In this document: one piece after another, positions 44,141 through 56,400 of the stretch
How the letters are laid out: each line of letters starts with the position of its first letter
Position numbering within the stretch: position 1 is the first letter of the stretch
Origin: Hanleya hanleyi
Lineage: Eukaryota > Mollusca > Polyplacophora > Lepidopleurida > Hanleyidae
Length of the DNA stretch: 64,000 nucleotides
NCBI GenBank assembly: GCA_036873755.1
Contig: JAVTVY010018969.1
Location: forward strand, 1-64,000
Direction: 5' to 3'
Notes under the pieces: model-generated
The model's database searches: none
Seen by the model: only the letters and a program-made list of their open reading frames with translations
What the model was told of the DNA's origin: nothing
Translations under genes and position numbers: made by a program

Positions 44141-44540
44141 CATAATAGGCCTACGTTATTCCAGGCTTATGGAAAATTAGAAAAATTTGGTTTGATGCCA
44201 TACCTCTATCATTTTTAGATCATCCTATTAACTATTTCCCACATAAATACAGAGAATTCTATGGACTTTGATATTTTGGCCATAAATTTCCTCTGAAAAT
44301 GACCTGTTCTTTTCGCAAAGCTCCCCTTCTATTACAAACTGCCATATTCCTCCTTTGGAGATCCACATGCAGCACAAAAAAAGAGTTAACTCCCTATCCA
44401 TAGGTGCCGCCAGGTGGGGTATATGTTCCACTTTCCCCCGCTGCATGTCTGCGAGACCAGACATGATTTGGAGAGCCAGCTAGTTTTGCAAATAAATCTA
44501 GCATTGAACGTGCAGTTTGTACTGGATACATTAGGATAGA

Positions 44541-45898
44541 ATGTCCGACGTATCTACGCCTTCAGTTCGTCACCAAGTTAAATATACAGAATGTCAGTCT
44601 TACAGATCTACGGCTGACGAACATTCCAATTGTCATCTTTGCCGTGAGCGTGTTTGCACGCAGGAATCTACGTGTGAGATTTGTAAGACCTGGGACCACG
44701 CCAAGTGGCAACGTTACTATACGTTTATCTTACACGAGAAATCCGAGGCAGAAAAGGATTTGGAACGTCTCAAAGGCAAAAGAAGAAAGAAAGCACAGCA
44801 ATTCTTGGATAGAATGCGTTCATCGGCAACGGAATCGAAAACTAATGCCGATCTTCAATTCCCGAAAAAGAAAATTTTCCCGTTACAATACAGGAGAACT
44901 GATGAACATGAGGAACGGGAATTTTCAAGCCCAGAAAAATTACTGACTTTACATGTCAAACTTCGGGACCCGGACCCACCGAGTAAATCTCCATCCCGAT
45001 CAGGGGAATCTTCGGAACAAGAACACCCGGGACGGAGTCCCGATTATACCGGAAAGCCCGTTAAACCGGGAGAACGACGGGGTTATATCCCGGACTTTGG
45101 TAATCCTCATACTCCGCAACTATCTCAAATCCTGGAGCCCGAAACACGTAGCCCGAATATGGGTTTGATCGTTAATGCGGACACGGACAAGACTCGGAAC
45201 TCCGAACAGTTTCGGACTCTTGACAAATTAGACAAATCTAGAGGTCGAAGATCGGGACTGAAACGTAAATCACAGGTTCCGGACAAAGATTTGCAAATTT
45301 ATGGGAAATTAGATTTGACTAAACTTCGGAAAACAATTCCCCATACTCAATCCATAGCGAATCCCGAACCGGAAAAACACCGTGGGATGAGTGAAAAATT
45401 AGAATTAATCAAAAGTCAGAAATCGGATTATCATCAAGGATCGACTATACGTTCATCCTTAGATAAAGATCATCGACCTTTGATAGATGTTGCCCTGACT
45501 AAGAACCGCAATGTGGATCAACATAACAAATCAGTTAGGGAACGGGACTCCCGAGAGTGCAATAGCCCATTTCGACGCGATTCCCGTAGTCCGGAGATTC
45601 AACAACAGCGGTATTTGGATTCGGCCCAGGAACAGCAATCGCATTACCGACAAGCATCCCGAAGTCGGGAATATTGGGAAGAGGACTTCGTCGATGAAGA
45701 CGCTCAGAGTTTTTATGGCGATGCATCAGATTCTTATTATCGCTACTCGGGTCGTAACTCGGGAGATTATATTCATCAAAATCCAGAACGTGAAACCTCC
45801 CGACAACAGGACCGGGAGAACTCAGTTCGTCGAGACTCCGACTTTCGTCGTTCACAAACGCCAGTGCAGTCGGAGATCACGGATTTTGATTGTTATAC
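44541..45898 (+). CDS. DIRS-type ORF1 (Gag-like), 3' end cut by a hAT-like element
   Basis: An open frame from ATG at 44541. Near residues 25-60 it has SNCHLCRERVCTQESTCEIC followed by KTWDHAKWQRYY, the same paired-cysteine unit as the ORF1 at 19390-20811. A coiled basic stretch follows (EKSEAEKDLERLKGKRRKKA), then a long, very polar tail rich in Arg, Ser, Asp and Gln, with no hydrophobic core. It is probably the nucleic-acid-binding structural protein of another DIRS lineage; identity with the first copy is low. The last ten codons before the stop at 45926 come from the hAT-like end, so the true C-terminus is missing. No RT follows. A small AT-rich leader (44141-44540) shows nothing else. 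Confidence 0.7.
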
Positions 45899-46020
45899 CA
45901 GGGTTCGTACTCTTTTGAGCACCTGAAATTCCATGACTTTCCATGACTTTTTCCATGACTTTTACCTTATTTTCCAGGACCTAACCCAGGCATATTTGAG
46001 TGGAAAGCTTCTCTCTTCCT
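45899..46020. mobile_element. hAT-like element end (CAGGGTTCGTAC)
   Basis: Starts CAGGGTTCGTAC, like the element at 11818, and has the same style of sub-terminal repeats (TTCCATGACTTTCCATGAC, TTTTCCAGGACC). No matching right end was found, so it is truncated. It interrupts the DIRS ORF1. Confidence 0.6.
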
Positions 46021-46082
46021 TGGAAAACTTACCACTTGCAACAAGGGTGTTATCTAGAATTGAGTTTCAGGGCGTCTCAATG

Positions 46083-46514
46083 AGTCCCGTAACCTGCCCA
46101 CCCCATCGAAAAGCTACCGACCCAAAAGTTTTTATCAGCCATCTGTCGCCGTAAATGATTTTTTTCTTTTTCTTCAACTTCAAGCAGTCCCTGTGTAGTT
46201 GTTATTATCATTAAATTGCGTAGGTCGTGAATGTGTCCACCAGAGTTGCAAGTTTCAAGAATGAAATACAAAGAAAATATAGTCTACGAAACGAAAGAAA
46301 AATCTGCCCTCACGTTGTTGTTGTTGAAAAGCGATATACGTGTTGAAAACTTTTGTGCCTTACTTCCCTATTTTGAAAGTGAACTCTTCCAATTCGATTC
46401 GTCGGGAAATCTTGTGGGATTACAACACCGGGTCAGTGGAAGTTTTCATTACCGCAATAGGGATGATAGCCCGACAGTATTGCGACACGTGCCTGCAGTC
46501 AGTCGACCATATTT
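46083..46514. mobile_element. Fragment of the TA transposon, without Gypsy insert
   Basis: Homologous to 27780-27951 joined to 30224-30455, so it is an uninterrupted version of the Gypsy target (ATGAAATACAAAGAAAAT around 46260). It lacks both TIRs. It carries a small extra TTGTTGTTGTTG at 46314. It stops abruptly at the pearl-like copy. Confidence 0.85.
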
Positions 46515-46902
46515 CAGGAACAAAGGGCCATAACTCTTGAAAATATAAGCGAAACGGGGCGAAACTTTAGGCTGCATAACTGTGGGGCACTGACCACATA
46601 TCATGCAAATTTCATACTTGCCCATACAATATTAACCAAGATCCAGCCCGGACAAGTCCCATTCACAGAGATTTCAGAAAAAGGGCCATAACTCTTGAAA
46701 ATTATACCGGAACTCGGGAAAAACTCTACGCTGCACAACTACGAGGCACTGGCCACATTCCATGCAAGTTTCAATCTTGTCCATCAAATATTAACCGATA
46801 TATCGCGCGGACAAGAAATTCAGACGGACAGACGGACGGTACGACAGACGGACAGATGGACAGACGGACAAAGCGATCGCTATATGCCAGAGGGCATAAT
46901 CA
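46515..46902. repeat. Pearl-like element, copy of the end of 8400-9262
   Basis: About 1.7 cores nearly identical to 8880-9220, then GACGGACAGACGG microsatellite, GCGATCGCTATATGCC and AGAGGGCATAATC. The palindrome is shorter than in the first copy. It abuts Gypsy pol sequence at 46903. Confidence 0.85.
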
Positions 46903-47440
46903 ATGATTCACGCAAACCGTCTCAAAAAGTTTCATGACCCAGCAGACAGGCCAAACTATGAGCCTGAAGACCTACCACAAACAAATAATGAACTCAATCC
47001 GGAAGAAATAGAATCAGAAAATGATGAAAACGAGACAAATACCAATGACAAACAGAACAATGTAACAAAAGAAACAAAAGACCATCAATGTGCCAAAAAC
47101 AAAAATAGCACTTAACAATGAACAGTCAAAAACAAGAGTAACACCTAAAACCATTCAACATCCTAAAGGTGCAAGTACAATGCCAAGCTCTAGTACAAAT
47201 CAAGATCCCAACTCGGTAACAACACCAAACAAACCATTCCTAGCGACTGAAATTAACAGAATTATAGCATCAAAACGTTACAATGGACGAATGTGCTATA
47301 GGATTAAATGGGTAGACAAGACTAGAGTCTCCACCTGGGAGCATGATACAAGTCTCCCAGATGAGCTGCGTCGACAATATCATGCTGACAAAACATTGTC
47401 TGGCAAGAAAAGGCGCAAGGCCAAAATAAGTTTTTCATGA
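46903..47440 (+). pseudogene. Gypsy integrase C-terminal tail with chromodomain
   Basis: Begins inside the integrase tail with HANRLKKFHDPADRP, the usual end of Gypsy integrase core plus GPY/F region. An acidic Glu/Asn linker follows. After a frame change near 47100, a chromodomain reads ATEINRIIASKRYNGRMCYR, IKWVDKTRVSTWEHDTSLPD, and a basic end (KKRRKAKISFS) stops at 47440. Chromodomains of such elements steer insertion to modified histones. Everything upstream (gag, RT, integrase core) is missing, cut off by the pearl-like repeat. The stop overlaps the next ATG as ATGA. Confidence 0.8.
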
Positions 47441-47940
47441 AGAAATCTGAACAAACTGTGGCGTTTGTTAACTCGGATCGAAGTGAGTCAATGTCCAAAC
47501 AGCAACCCATGATAGATATTAAAAGTGTAAAAATAGAAGATATTCAGAAAATCAAGTTCGTTGATAGCGTTTATTATGTGAAAGTGTTCTACAAAACGAA
47601 GGAACAGGTGTTTGGCACAGCCTGGTTCTCGCTTAATCGGATACCCCAAAACAAAATCCATCACTTAATTGTACGTGTACGACAGGTGATTTATAACACA
47701 GAAAGAAAATGGTATGAGGGAAATCCCTTCAATCCCGAATTAGTTCAGCAACGAACTCCAGTGCCACACTCCATCAAGGTTTACGAATTCCAGTTTCATA
47801 TGGGATCACCAGTATTCAAATCTAGATATATGCCACATCATTGGAATCCTCTCGAAAATATTGATCTGAATGTGGTGTATGATTTTTTTGATGATTTTGA
47901 GGAACACAATACACACGTTCAATTTGATAAGAACGTATAG
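47437..47940 (+). CDS. Unrecognised 167-aa ORF downstream of a Gypsy pol
   Basis: Starts at the ATG of an ATGA overlap with the preceding pol stop and is open for 167 codons. I do not recognise the family. It has a Lys/Asp-rich start, then KFVDSVYYVKVFYKTKEQVF, FSLNRIPQNKIHHLIVRVRQ and an aromatic, acidic C-terminus (VVYDFFDDFEEHN). There is no signal peptide and no membrane segment, so it is not an obvious env. The sheet-like alternation could be another chromo- or Tudor-like fold, but that is a guess. The overlap suggests expression by termination-reinitiation. It may be an accessory ORF of the element or a captured host exon. Confidence 0.5.
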   Translation: MKKSEQTVAFVNSDRSESMSKQQPMIDIKSVKIEDIQKIKFVDSVYYVKVFYKTKEQVFGTAWFSLNRIPQNKIHHLIVRVRQVIYNTERKWYEGNPFNPELVQQRTPVPHSIKVYEFQFHMGSPVFKSRYMPHHWNPLENIDLNVVYDFFDDFEEHNTHVQFDKNV

Positions 47941-49639
47941 TTTTGATATCGGCAAAAGAGGTACCGATAGAACATGACTCTGCTAAGACAACCACAGGAC
48001 TGGTCGGGTACTTGTCACCCCTGATAGATTCTGTGATACTCTTAACATGGCTTGACAAACCATATTCGAGTACCAAAGGGAATGTGTAAATAATTAATTG
48101 TTGATGTAGTTTATTGTAACTCACACTAACATGACTGACTTATATTATGTTGTGGAAGATACAAGAATCTTTGGAATGCAGGGTTTGCACTTTATATACT
48201 CACTCATGTATGTTTATGGAAAAATGAATAATACCTACAGATACATGTACATGTATGTATATTCTTTCCCAGAAAATAATTGTTTAATATGATTAAGCAT
48301 ACAATTTATCTGAATTATTCATGCTGACTTAATGTACACTTATGGATTTTCAAAATATAAAAAAAGTATAGTTTCTCTGTTGTGCTCTTTTACGGAGGCT
48401 CCAGTTGAAAATCAAGTGCTAGGGTCAGACTTGTCTGCAGCAAGTCTTCCCATCAACGTTCTCAACCAGGGTTTCAAGTGAAAAGCAACATTACATTTTC
48501 CATTTTTGATTTTCAGGCATTAATTATCCAACATGATTTCTTTCTCAATTTCATTCATTTATTCTCAGTGTTCTTTACAACAGAACACTGGTGTCAGAAT
48601 AAGTATTTCGGACTTGACTAGAGCATGTATCTCATAACATAGTAATCAGTGTTCTTATTTTGCATTTGAATATTGTATCTAAACAAGAATATGTACATAG
48701 TCCTCAATACAACCAATGTAATTATGTAAATGATGTAATAAAATATGTAACAAAATTACTTAAAAAAAAAAAAAAAATTGACTAAATAATCTCTCTTGAA
48801 TGATAATGAATATCTGTGTGCCTAGTACTCTATGTATACAAATATATCCAAAACATGGCTAACTCTCTGCATTTCACATTGGAGTGTTTCAGCTGTATGG
48901 TGTCCATAGACAGAAGTGACCCAAGAAAGCCAAGGGCAAAAGCTCTTCACATTCCACACAAGTATCAGCAACCTCAGCCACAGTTCAACACTAAAGATCA
49001 ACATTGCACAGGAACCTTCAACTTTAATCAGCATCACACAAGAACTTCTAAAAACTCCACCTTACACATCGATTACCATGACTACCAGACAATTTATTAC
49101 AGTTTCGGGATGAAACTTATTCGGGATGGAGTGAACTATAACAGAGCCATAAGACATGCACATGTACATTTACCATACCTTAACTATGTTCCATTACTAC
49201 ATTGTATTCAATGTTTATTGTTACATGTAGCATAAAATGTATAGAGTTAAAATTACCATATATTCAAGCTGTAAATGATAGTTATTGATAGATATATTTA
49301 CTTACTGAATATTGTATAAACACATGTAGAATTAGTTAGAACTTGGATTTAATATGAGTAATTAGTTTGTAATAAGATGTTTTGATAACAGTTTGATTAG
49401 TCTGGAAGTTGACATTCAATCAGTGTTGTTAGACCAGTTCCAGCAAGCTGTTGCAAGACAGGAGCCAGGTGTCAATTATAGTCAGACTGCCATTTTAGGC
49501 TAAGATAATCTTTTATTGTTATTAGGTAAGACTCCCTACTGTTAATGGAGATGTCATGTAGAATGAACAGGATAACTGATAGACATGTCAAGACATTAGA
49601 ATTACTTATATAATAGTTAATCGCTACCTGGAGATCTCG
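47941..49639. other. Downstream region of the Gypsy relic; no gene recognised
   Basis: AT-rich. It includes an AATAAA/poly-A feature at 48737-48777, listed separately, and an open frame at 48816-49235 (139 codons, His/Gln/Tyr-rich) without recognisable motif. The boundary with the LTR-like sequence is unclear. Confidence 0.4.
48737..48777 (+). other. AATAAA signal followed by A16 run
   Basis: AATAAA at 48737-48742 is followed about 20 bp later by sixteen A residues (48762-48777). This is the spacing of a polyadenylated 3' end, so the upstream sequence may have been copied from an mRNA by LINE machinery. I see no clear target duplication. Confidence 0.55.
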
Positions 49640-49977
49640 CTAAAATTCCAATGGTATAAATATTGGTCAGTATGAAACCAAGTCAGTTCACTTTTAGAAT
49701 TCATCTTGGCATGCGACTTTGCAGCGCCAAGGCAGTTAGTAGGTGTAAGTTATATATGTAACACTTGTGTATGTAGATTGCTATATGTACTAACATATAG
49801 TTTCTGTAATAACTGGAAGTGCTGGATAATTGTGTATATATTGGAATTAATATTACGTCAGAGATAGTTAATTAGATTAGGGTAATAAAGCTAGGTTGTG
49901 TATATATTTAACCTGGACTACGACTTACTTATTAATGTGATAACCAGTGAGCCAACCTGGTTATACTATCCTCAGCG
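49640..49977 (+). repeat. LTR-like sequence (promoter, poly-A signal, ...CTCA end)
   Basis: Contains a TATA-like GGTATAAATATTGG at about 49653, a likely start region (CAGTTCAC), an AATAAAGC signal near 49883, and ends near TACTATCCTCA (49977). This order resembles U3-R-U5 of an LTR and could belong to the Gypsy relic upstream. The left end and a matching second LTR are not seen, so the call is tentative. Confidence 0.35.
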
Positions 49978-50295
49978 GTGAAAATTAAAACTGCCCCAAG
50001 CTTATTTCATGATAACAGAGGTAGAGCTTGAAATAAGAAATTCTGTCTATTGGGTTACGAGGAAGGTTACTTCTGGAAGCATATTTCGTAACTCATGCCA
50101 TAATCCCTGCAACCTGTCAGATTATATCATTCTGCTCACCCAAGTGCTCACTTTGGGCCAGTTTGGTTTTACTCAACCTAGCTATAAATCTCGCCTCCCT
50201 CATAGCATATGATGCAGATTGGGTTCCTTCCCCACACCCATTTTATAAATATGATTATCGCACACCTATTTTTCAGTTTAGTTCCCTTCCTGATA

Positions 50296-50449
50296 CAGGG
50301 TGCGAAATAGCCATTTGCCCGGTTGCCCGGGGCAACCTACATTTCCTTTGGGCAACCAAATTCTGTCCAAATTGCAATGCATTTGGATGTGTTGTTTGCC
50401 CGCGCTTGCCGATGGGCAACTAGAATTTGTTTGTCTATTTCATACCCTG
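50296..50449. mobile_element. 154-bp MITE, CAGGGT ends, 6-bp target duplication
   Basis: Ends CAGGGTGCGAAATAG and, reversed, CAGGGTATGAAATAG. Flanked by CTGATA on both sides (50290-50295, 50450-50455). The inside is a run of GCCCGG/GGGCAAC repeats. Too small to code. The termini and duplication length match the element at 11818. Confidence 0.88.
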
Positions 50450-51114
50450 CTGATATGATTTTGGAAGCATGGTACTAGACTTACAACAACACATGTTAAA
50501 TTGTCTATGCGAGACTGAAGCAAGTTGCGAGACTGCAGCAAGTTGGGATGAAGTTTTCGCAACTTCAGAATTATACAACAACAATAATGATTTTTCCGAT
50601 CATTAGACATTTTCTGATTTTCGTCGTTAATTTTTTCCGATTTTGAAGTTGTGAATGGTGAACAATGTTGACAATCCCAGCGCACACAGCGAACATTTGT
50701 TGTATTAGAACAAAAACAGTGTTTTTGTCTGCTGTGTGCAGGGCCTAAAAACAGAAAACATGTGTTCTGAACAAATGTTCATAAGATCAAACTTGTTTGA
50801 TATTGCGAACATGTTTTGCCCTCGAACAGAGTTTTTGTCATCTGTGTGTGCTGACTGCAAACATTTCTCGGAACTAATTCCAACTAACAACCATCAAATG
50901 GCGAGCCGTGCCCATGTGACAAAGCTGTGCACCTGCACATGATGGCAAAATGGCGACTCCGAAGCAGCAGAACGAGTTGGTCGAATTTGTTCTGAGATGA
51001 ATTGTTTGATGTGATGTTTGATGTTTGTTTGAACAAAAAGAGGCTCTGGTTTTGTTCTAATACAACAAATTGTTTTAACAGTGCACATGTACAAGGTAGT
51101 GAGAATATTACACA

Positions 51115-51236
51115 TAACTTTCGAAGTTGTCAATCAAATATTAGCCGAGATATCGTCCAGACAAATTTGGCCAAACTATTAATGGATGGATTGGAAAGAC
51201 AAATTTGCCCCATCTAGTTGGAGGGTGGCATAACAA
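51115..51236. repeat. Pearl-like 3' end
   Basis: TATTAGCCGAGATATCGTCC, a degraded microsatellite and GCCCCATCTAGTTGGAGGGTGGCATAACAAT, a decayed form of the terminal hairpin seen at 9226-9255. Confidence 0.6.
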
Positions 51237-53436
51237 TAACTAATGGCTGGTGAAACTGATTTTCATGTAGTACATTATTATGTTTGTCAGGGTTCTCGAT
51301 AGAGATCTACAGTGCAGTTTAATATGTCTATGTGTACAGCAGAGCTAGCTAAAATGAACTAAAACTGTGACATGGGTTATGGAAGGTATATTTAGTTTTA
51401 TGCCTTCTTGTCTGCATGCAAATTCATTTTTGAGGAGTATCACACTCCTAAATTTGATCTAGGTGAGTGGAAATTGTAATCCTTACAACAAATTCTCTTT
51501 ATACTAAAAGCCTTCATTCACTGTGATTCACACTCCTAGAATTACATTACACTCCGGCTGTTTACAAAAATGATAGACTGTGAAATGCTGTATATAATGC
51601 CAACTTTGCAGGGATAATATCAATGTTCTGAAGAGATGTGTCCTGCACATCTTTAATTGCATTGTACATAACATCTTTCAATCTCAGAGAAACTCTTCAG
51701 ATGGCAACTTATAAAACATGATGTACAAATTTATCTCAAACACTCAAGACAGGTTAAATCAGCAGATTATTTGCAGTCCTAGAATGCTACAGTGCCAATG
51801 GAAATTAACTTTAAACAGCCTGGTCTATTACACTGGAAATTAACAGCCCTACTCTGATATATAAAATTTTAATTACAATTTTTACATTAGAAACCACAGC
51901 TCTGTGTGGATATGGTAAAAAGACTAAGGCAGCATGTATCACTGAGAGGTGCAGTTGGCATGTCCTATAATAATTTTGCCAGGAAACTTGCTGCACGTTT
52001 ATCATAACCACACAACAGGTAACCGAAAGTATCCTGGATAAAAGCTGCTTGACGAAGAAACTTTGCATCCACAACTTGTCCCACAATTTACTCTAACTGA
52101 CCCGAGTAAGTGAGAATATCATTCGACTGGTCCGTGTCGTCATTGAAGAGTTAGACCCGAGTGAGGCCTCATTAACCCACTCACTGAGCGGAGTAGTAGA
52201 GTTAAATACATTTATATGGTGACCGCAGTCAGCCAGTGACATCTCCAGATAAACGTAACCTCAAGAATGGCACACTCTGCTCGGTTCTAACTAAAACTGT
52301 CAAATTGTTGAATCTATAGAGAAAAATATAATTTCAATTAAGAATTTGTTAATTGTATGTTGTTCAAGCTTTGCTGAGACGAGGAGTCAAAAATCGTTCG
52401 ACAGTATGAAGCTTAGTTGGGTGATGTGTGACATATCTTACTCGACTCTAGAGTAACCTTAGAGGTACGGTCGAACTAGGCCCATGTGTGTTACATTGTG
52501 AATGAAGGAAGAATTGAAAAGAAGTTTCTTCTTGTCAGTCCAGGGTAGGGATTTATTTCCTAGCTATCTCCCTTTAAGTTGCCTCAAGTCAACACTGCTT
52601 TCACATAACCGAGAAATTTACGATGGTGACCTCCATGATACAGGTCTACATTAACCACCTGAAGTGTATAGCTGCACTCCAATCTGGGTTTCCCAAAATA
52701 AATTTGAAGGATTGACTCTCATGTGACCTCCTGTTTCACTTTTCAATGAGAAACTCAATTAGTAAAAAATAATCAACCATGCATGGCATCTAAATTTAAC
52801 TTTCCACCCCAAAAATGACCAACATATAGTTTTGAAGGAAGGACATAAATATGAATTCTAATGATCCATTTTGTTTGTATGAGCCATGTGACTCAGATGC
52901 ATTAAGAAACTGGAACATTATTTCCCTCTCCTGGTGCTCACGAGATAAGATACGTGTGTAATCCATGCTATTTCATGTAGGGTGAAACAATGATCAGTTG
53001 AAACTGACTTTTCAACTGAGAGTTATTCTTATCCCTGAAAATATGCAGTACGTTCCATGCATTTGTCCAATATCTTTCCTGTCCATTATTCAGCGATGTA
53101 TTTTTAACCCTATCTGGCTGGAGGGGGGGGGGGATTCCTCCCCCTTGTGAAGATTCCTCTCATGCTCTGAAATGGAGAAATTCCTGGTTAACTGTTGAAA
53201 TTTGCACATGTCGTCTTTGAAATGCTACAGATTTCACCAGAGTGAAGAGACTTGAAGGAGAAGACAGGTACAGACAAACTGATGAACGGACAAAGCCCTA
53301 TTCCAGACAAGAGATTTTTGCTTCACAATCCATAAAGTTTTATTGCCAGATGAAAACAGGACATGGTGTGCTTATCTGTTGCCTGAATTGAGTGAAGTGT
53401 GCTGAGTAGGCCTATTAGTAGGCCTATTAGTAGAGC
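51237..53436. other. No gene seen
   Basis: About 2.2 kb of AT-rich sequence with short open frames only. One G12 run lies near 53122. No transposon end recognised. Confidence 0.5.
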
Positions 53437-56400
53437 AATATAGTGAAAATATTGTGCACTTCGAGGTAAAAGCACGAAACTTGGCATAATAGTAGCCATT
53501 GATGACCTGATCAATTTCTGATAAGGACCCACACAGTTTTTTTCCGACATCGCCGCCAAATTCAAGATGGCCACCATAACAATGGCCAAATACTGAAATT
53601 AACTTAGTTCATTGTTTGATTTGTGTCAGAATCTTAAAATTTGGCATGAAGCTAGCCATTGGTGTTTTCATCATTTTGAAAATATTGTGCACTTCGAGGT
53701 AAAAGCACGAAACTTGGCATAATAGTAGCCATTGATGACCTGATTAATTTCTGATAAGGACCCACACAATTTTTTCCCGACATGGCCGCCAAATTCAAGA
53801 TGGCTGCCATAACAATGACCAAATACTGAAATTAACTTAGTTCATGGTTTGATTTGTGTCAGAATCTTAAAATTTGGCATGAAGCTAGCCATTGGTGTTT
53901 TCGTCATTTTCCATTTAATGTTTCGATTGTTTACCAAGACGGCCACCAGAATTCGAGATGGCCACCACAAATTAGCCTAGTCATTGTATCCTCTGCAAAT
54001 ATCCACAAGAGTATACTGCTTTAGGGAGCGATAGTTGGTTCTGCAGTAATCATTGCATGACATTTGCATAACCTACTATTACAGGACATCTAAATTGAAC
54101 AACAAAAGGCCAGGATCTTGACGACGTTCTCATGCTTCATTTAATCCAATGAAACAATAAGTTCAATAAAATGGCCAGAACCCATCATCAAGATTATTAT
54201 CATCAACACCAGACCTGTCACCGGGATACAACCAGAGCTCGGGATACAGTCCATCAATACTGAAAGTATGGAAACCGGGACTTGGCACGTCAACACTGAC
54301 AGTATGGAAGCCGGAACTCGGCTCATCAACACCGGGATTCTGCCCGTCACCGGGATACAGCCCGTCAATACAGAAAGTATGGTAGCCAAGATGGAGCCAA
54401 ATCAATACCAATCCACGGAGTGGAGGACTTCCAGGGCTCGGCGTCCCGGTTCTCCTGGATGCCGTTCACGGTCTCCACGTCGCCTGTTTTGCACCCCGCG
54501 ACCGTGTTCCCGCATCCCATGACTGGGATCCCATACCCCACGACCGGGATCCCGCTCTCCACGACAACGATCATGATCTCCACGACAACGATCATGATCT
54601 CCACGATGAGGGTCAAGTTCTCCACGTCGCCTTCCGTCTCCACCAACCAGCCAAATTCCCGAAACCTCCCAAGCAAGAGTTTCGGCTCACTACCCCAAGA
54701 ATTTTTTATATCACAGACTCCCACCGCATTGACCAGATAATAGGTGAGGGTGACAGAAATGGTGGATCAGACGATGAAGATCGATCCATCTGGAGGAAGG
54801 TTTATGGTACCACCACCCCTTGTATTACTACCGAAGCAAGTCGACCAGTTACAAGCCATGTTACTGGCCATACATCTAATTACTTCTTCACTGACTGGTT
54901 TATTACGGCGACTTCTCGCCTCATCCTCTATGAAAAGAACATTCAGGCAGACGCTTCCATTCATTTACTAGCGGTTCAGGAAAACTTGTTGGAAGGCGTC
55001 ATCGACACCCTTAACAAAGCAAATGCTGACATTATGGAGACTGGAGCTTTTCTCATACGCATCTCTGTTGCGGACTCGACGTTCAGCGTTTCTGAAGAAA
55101 CCCAAAGTGGAAGTCCCACGGCTCGCAAGTCGAAACGTCTTCTAAAGCTGCTAGCCTCAAAGTAAAGCCTGGAATCCGGGAAGAATGGACTTCACGTATC
55201 CTGAGTATGACGACACAGCAATGGAGCCAGCCAGCATCGGAATCCAAGACTGTGGACTTCAGGACTAAACCAAGACTCAGCCAACCAAGGTCCAGACTCG
55301 GACATACTCGTCGCCCATTTTTCGCCCGGAGGCCAAGTCTTCTCAAGCCAAGGGTCTTGGAGGAGAGCGTGGCAAGTCTTCCTTTTCCTGGGGTAGAGGT
55401 TCGGCTCTACACAACTGGCTACGATCAGTCTTCTGTCAATCATCATCCTATCACCCCATGCGGACTACCAGATTTTTAAGTGCCATCCAGTCCTCGTGGT
55501 CATTTACACAAGTTTTGGACAATTTGGAAACTTAATTACCCAAGACACGTTGGTCATCAATACCATCAGTACGGGATTCACCATATATTTACCATGAATC
55601 GTCAAGCCTGACGTCCGGCTCCAGATTTTCACGTCTCTCAGTCCGGCCGGACCATGTCCAGACCCTATTGTCAGCGGTGACCTCCCTAATCACCAAAGGA
55701 GCCATGAGAGAATTACCTCAGACCGAGGAGTCCGCAGGATTTTACAGTCCAGTTTTCCTCCTACCAAGGAAACAGACCAGTTATGGATGATCATTGATCT
55801 GAGACGATTCAACAAGCAGTTCCTGGCAGTTGCAGCCGGGACGTGGTGTGAGAGGCACGTTCTTCTGTTCAGCGTCTTCATTGCCCACGGGTGATTCACC
55901 CGGATCCCTTCACCAGTCATCTCCTGCCTTCATCAGCGGAAAATTCACTTAGAAGTTTACCCGGACGACTTCCTCGTGTGGACACCAGAGAGGTAGCTTT
56001 CCGGAGTTCAGATCAGATTTACATTCTAGGTACTGCAATTACTGGGATTCATACCTTATCCACAGGAATCGAAGTTGGAACATATTCAGCGGCGGCGATA
56101 CATTGATGCGGTGTTCGACACTCTGCAAGAAACAATACTAGCTCCGGAAGATCGCTGGGCCAAGATCCAGATTCTAGGACAAAGATTTTATCCTACCTAT
56201 CCCAGTTATTACAGCACTGGCAAGCTCTACTGGGACTGCTGACATCAGTGCAAAACATCACACAATGTGGTCATTTAAAGATACGGCCACTGCAGTCTCG
56301 GCGGCAGCTGTACCTCTGGAGCAATCCATCAACTCATTGGTTCCGGTACCCATTCGGTTTCGCCCGTGCCTGGCTTGCCAGCAGGCGCAGTCCATCATCA

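Noticed and set aside
54420..54740. Serine/threonine-rich secreted protein
   Set aside because: It is an off-frame reading of the repetitive Arg/Asp/His-rich DIRS Gag-like tail.
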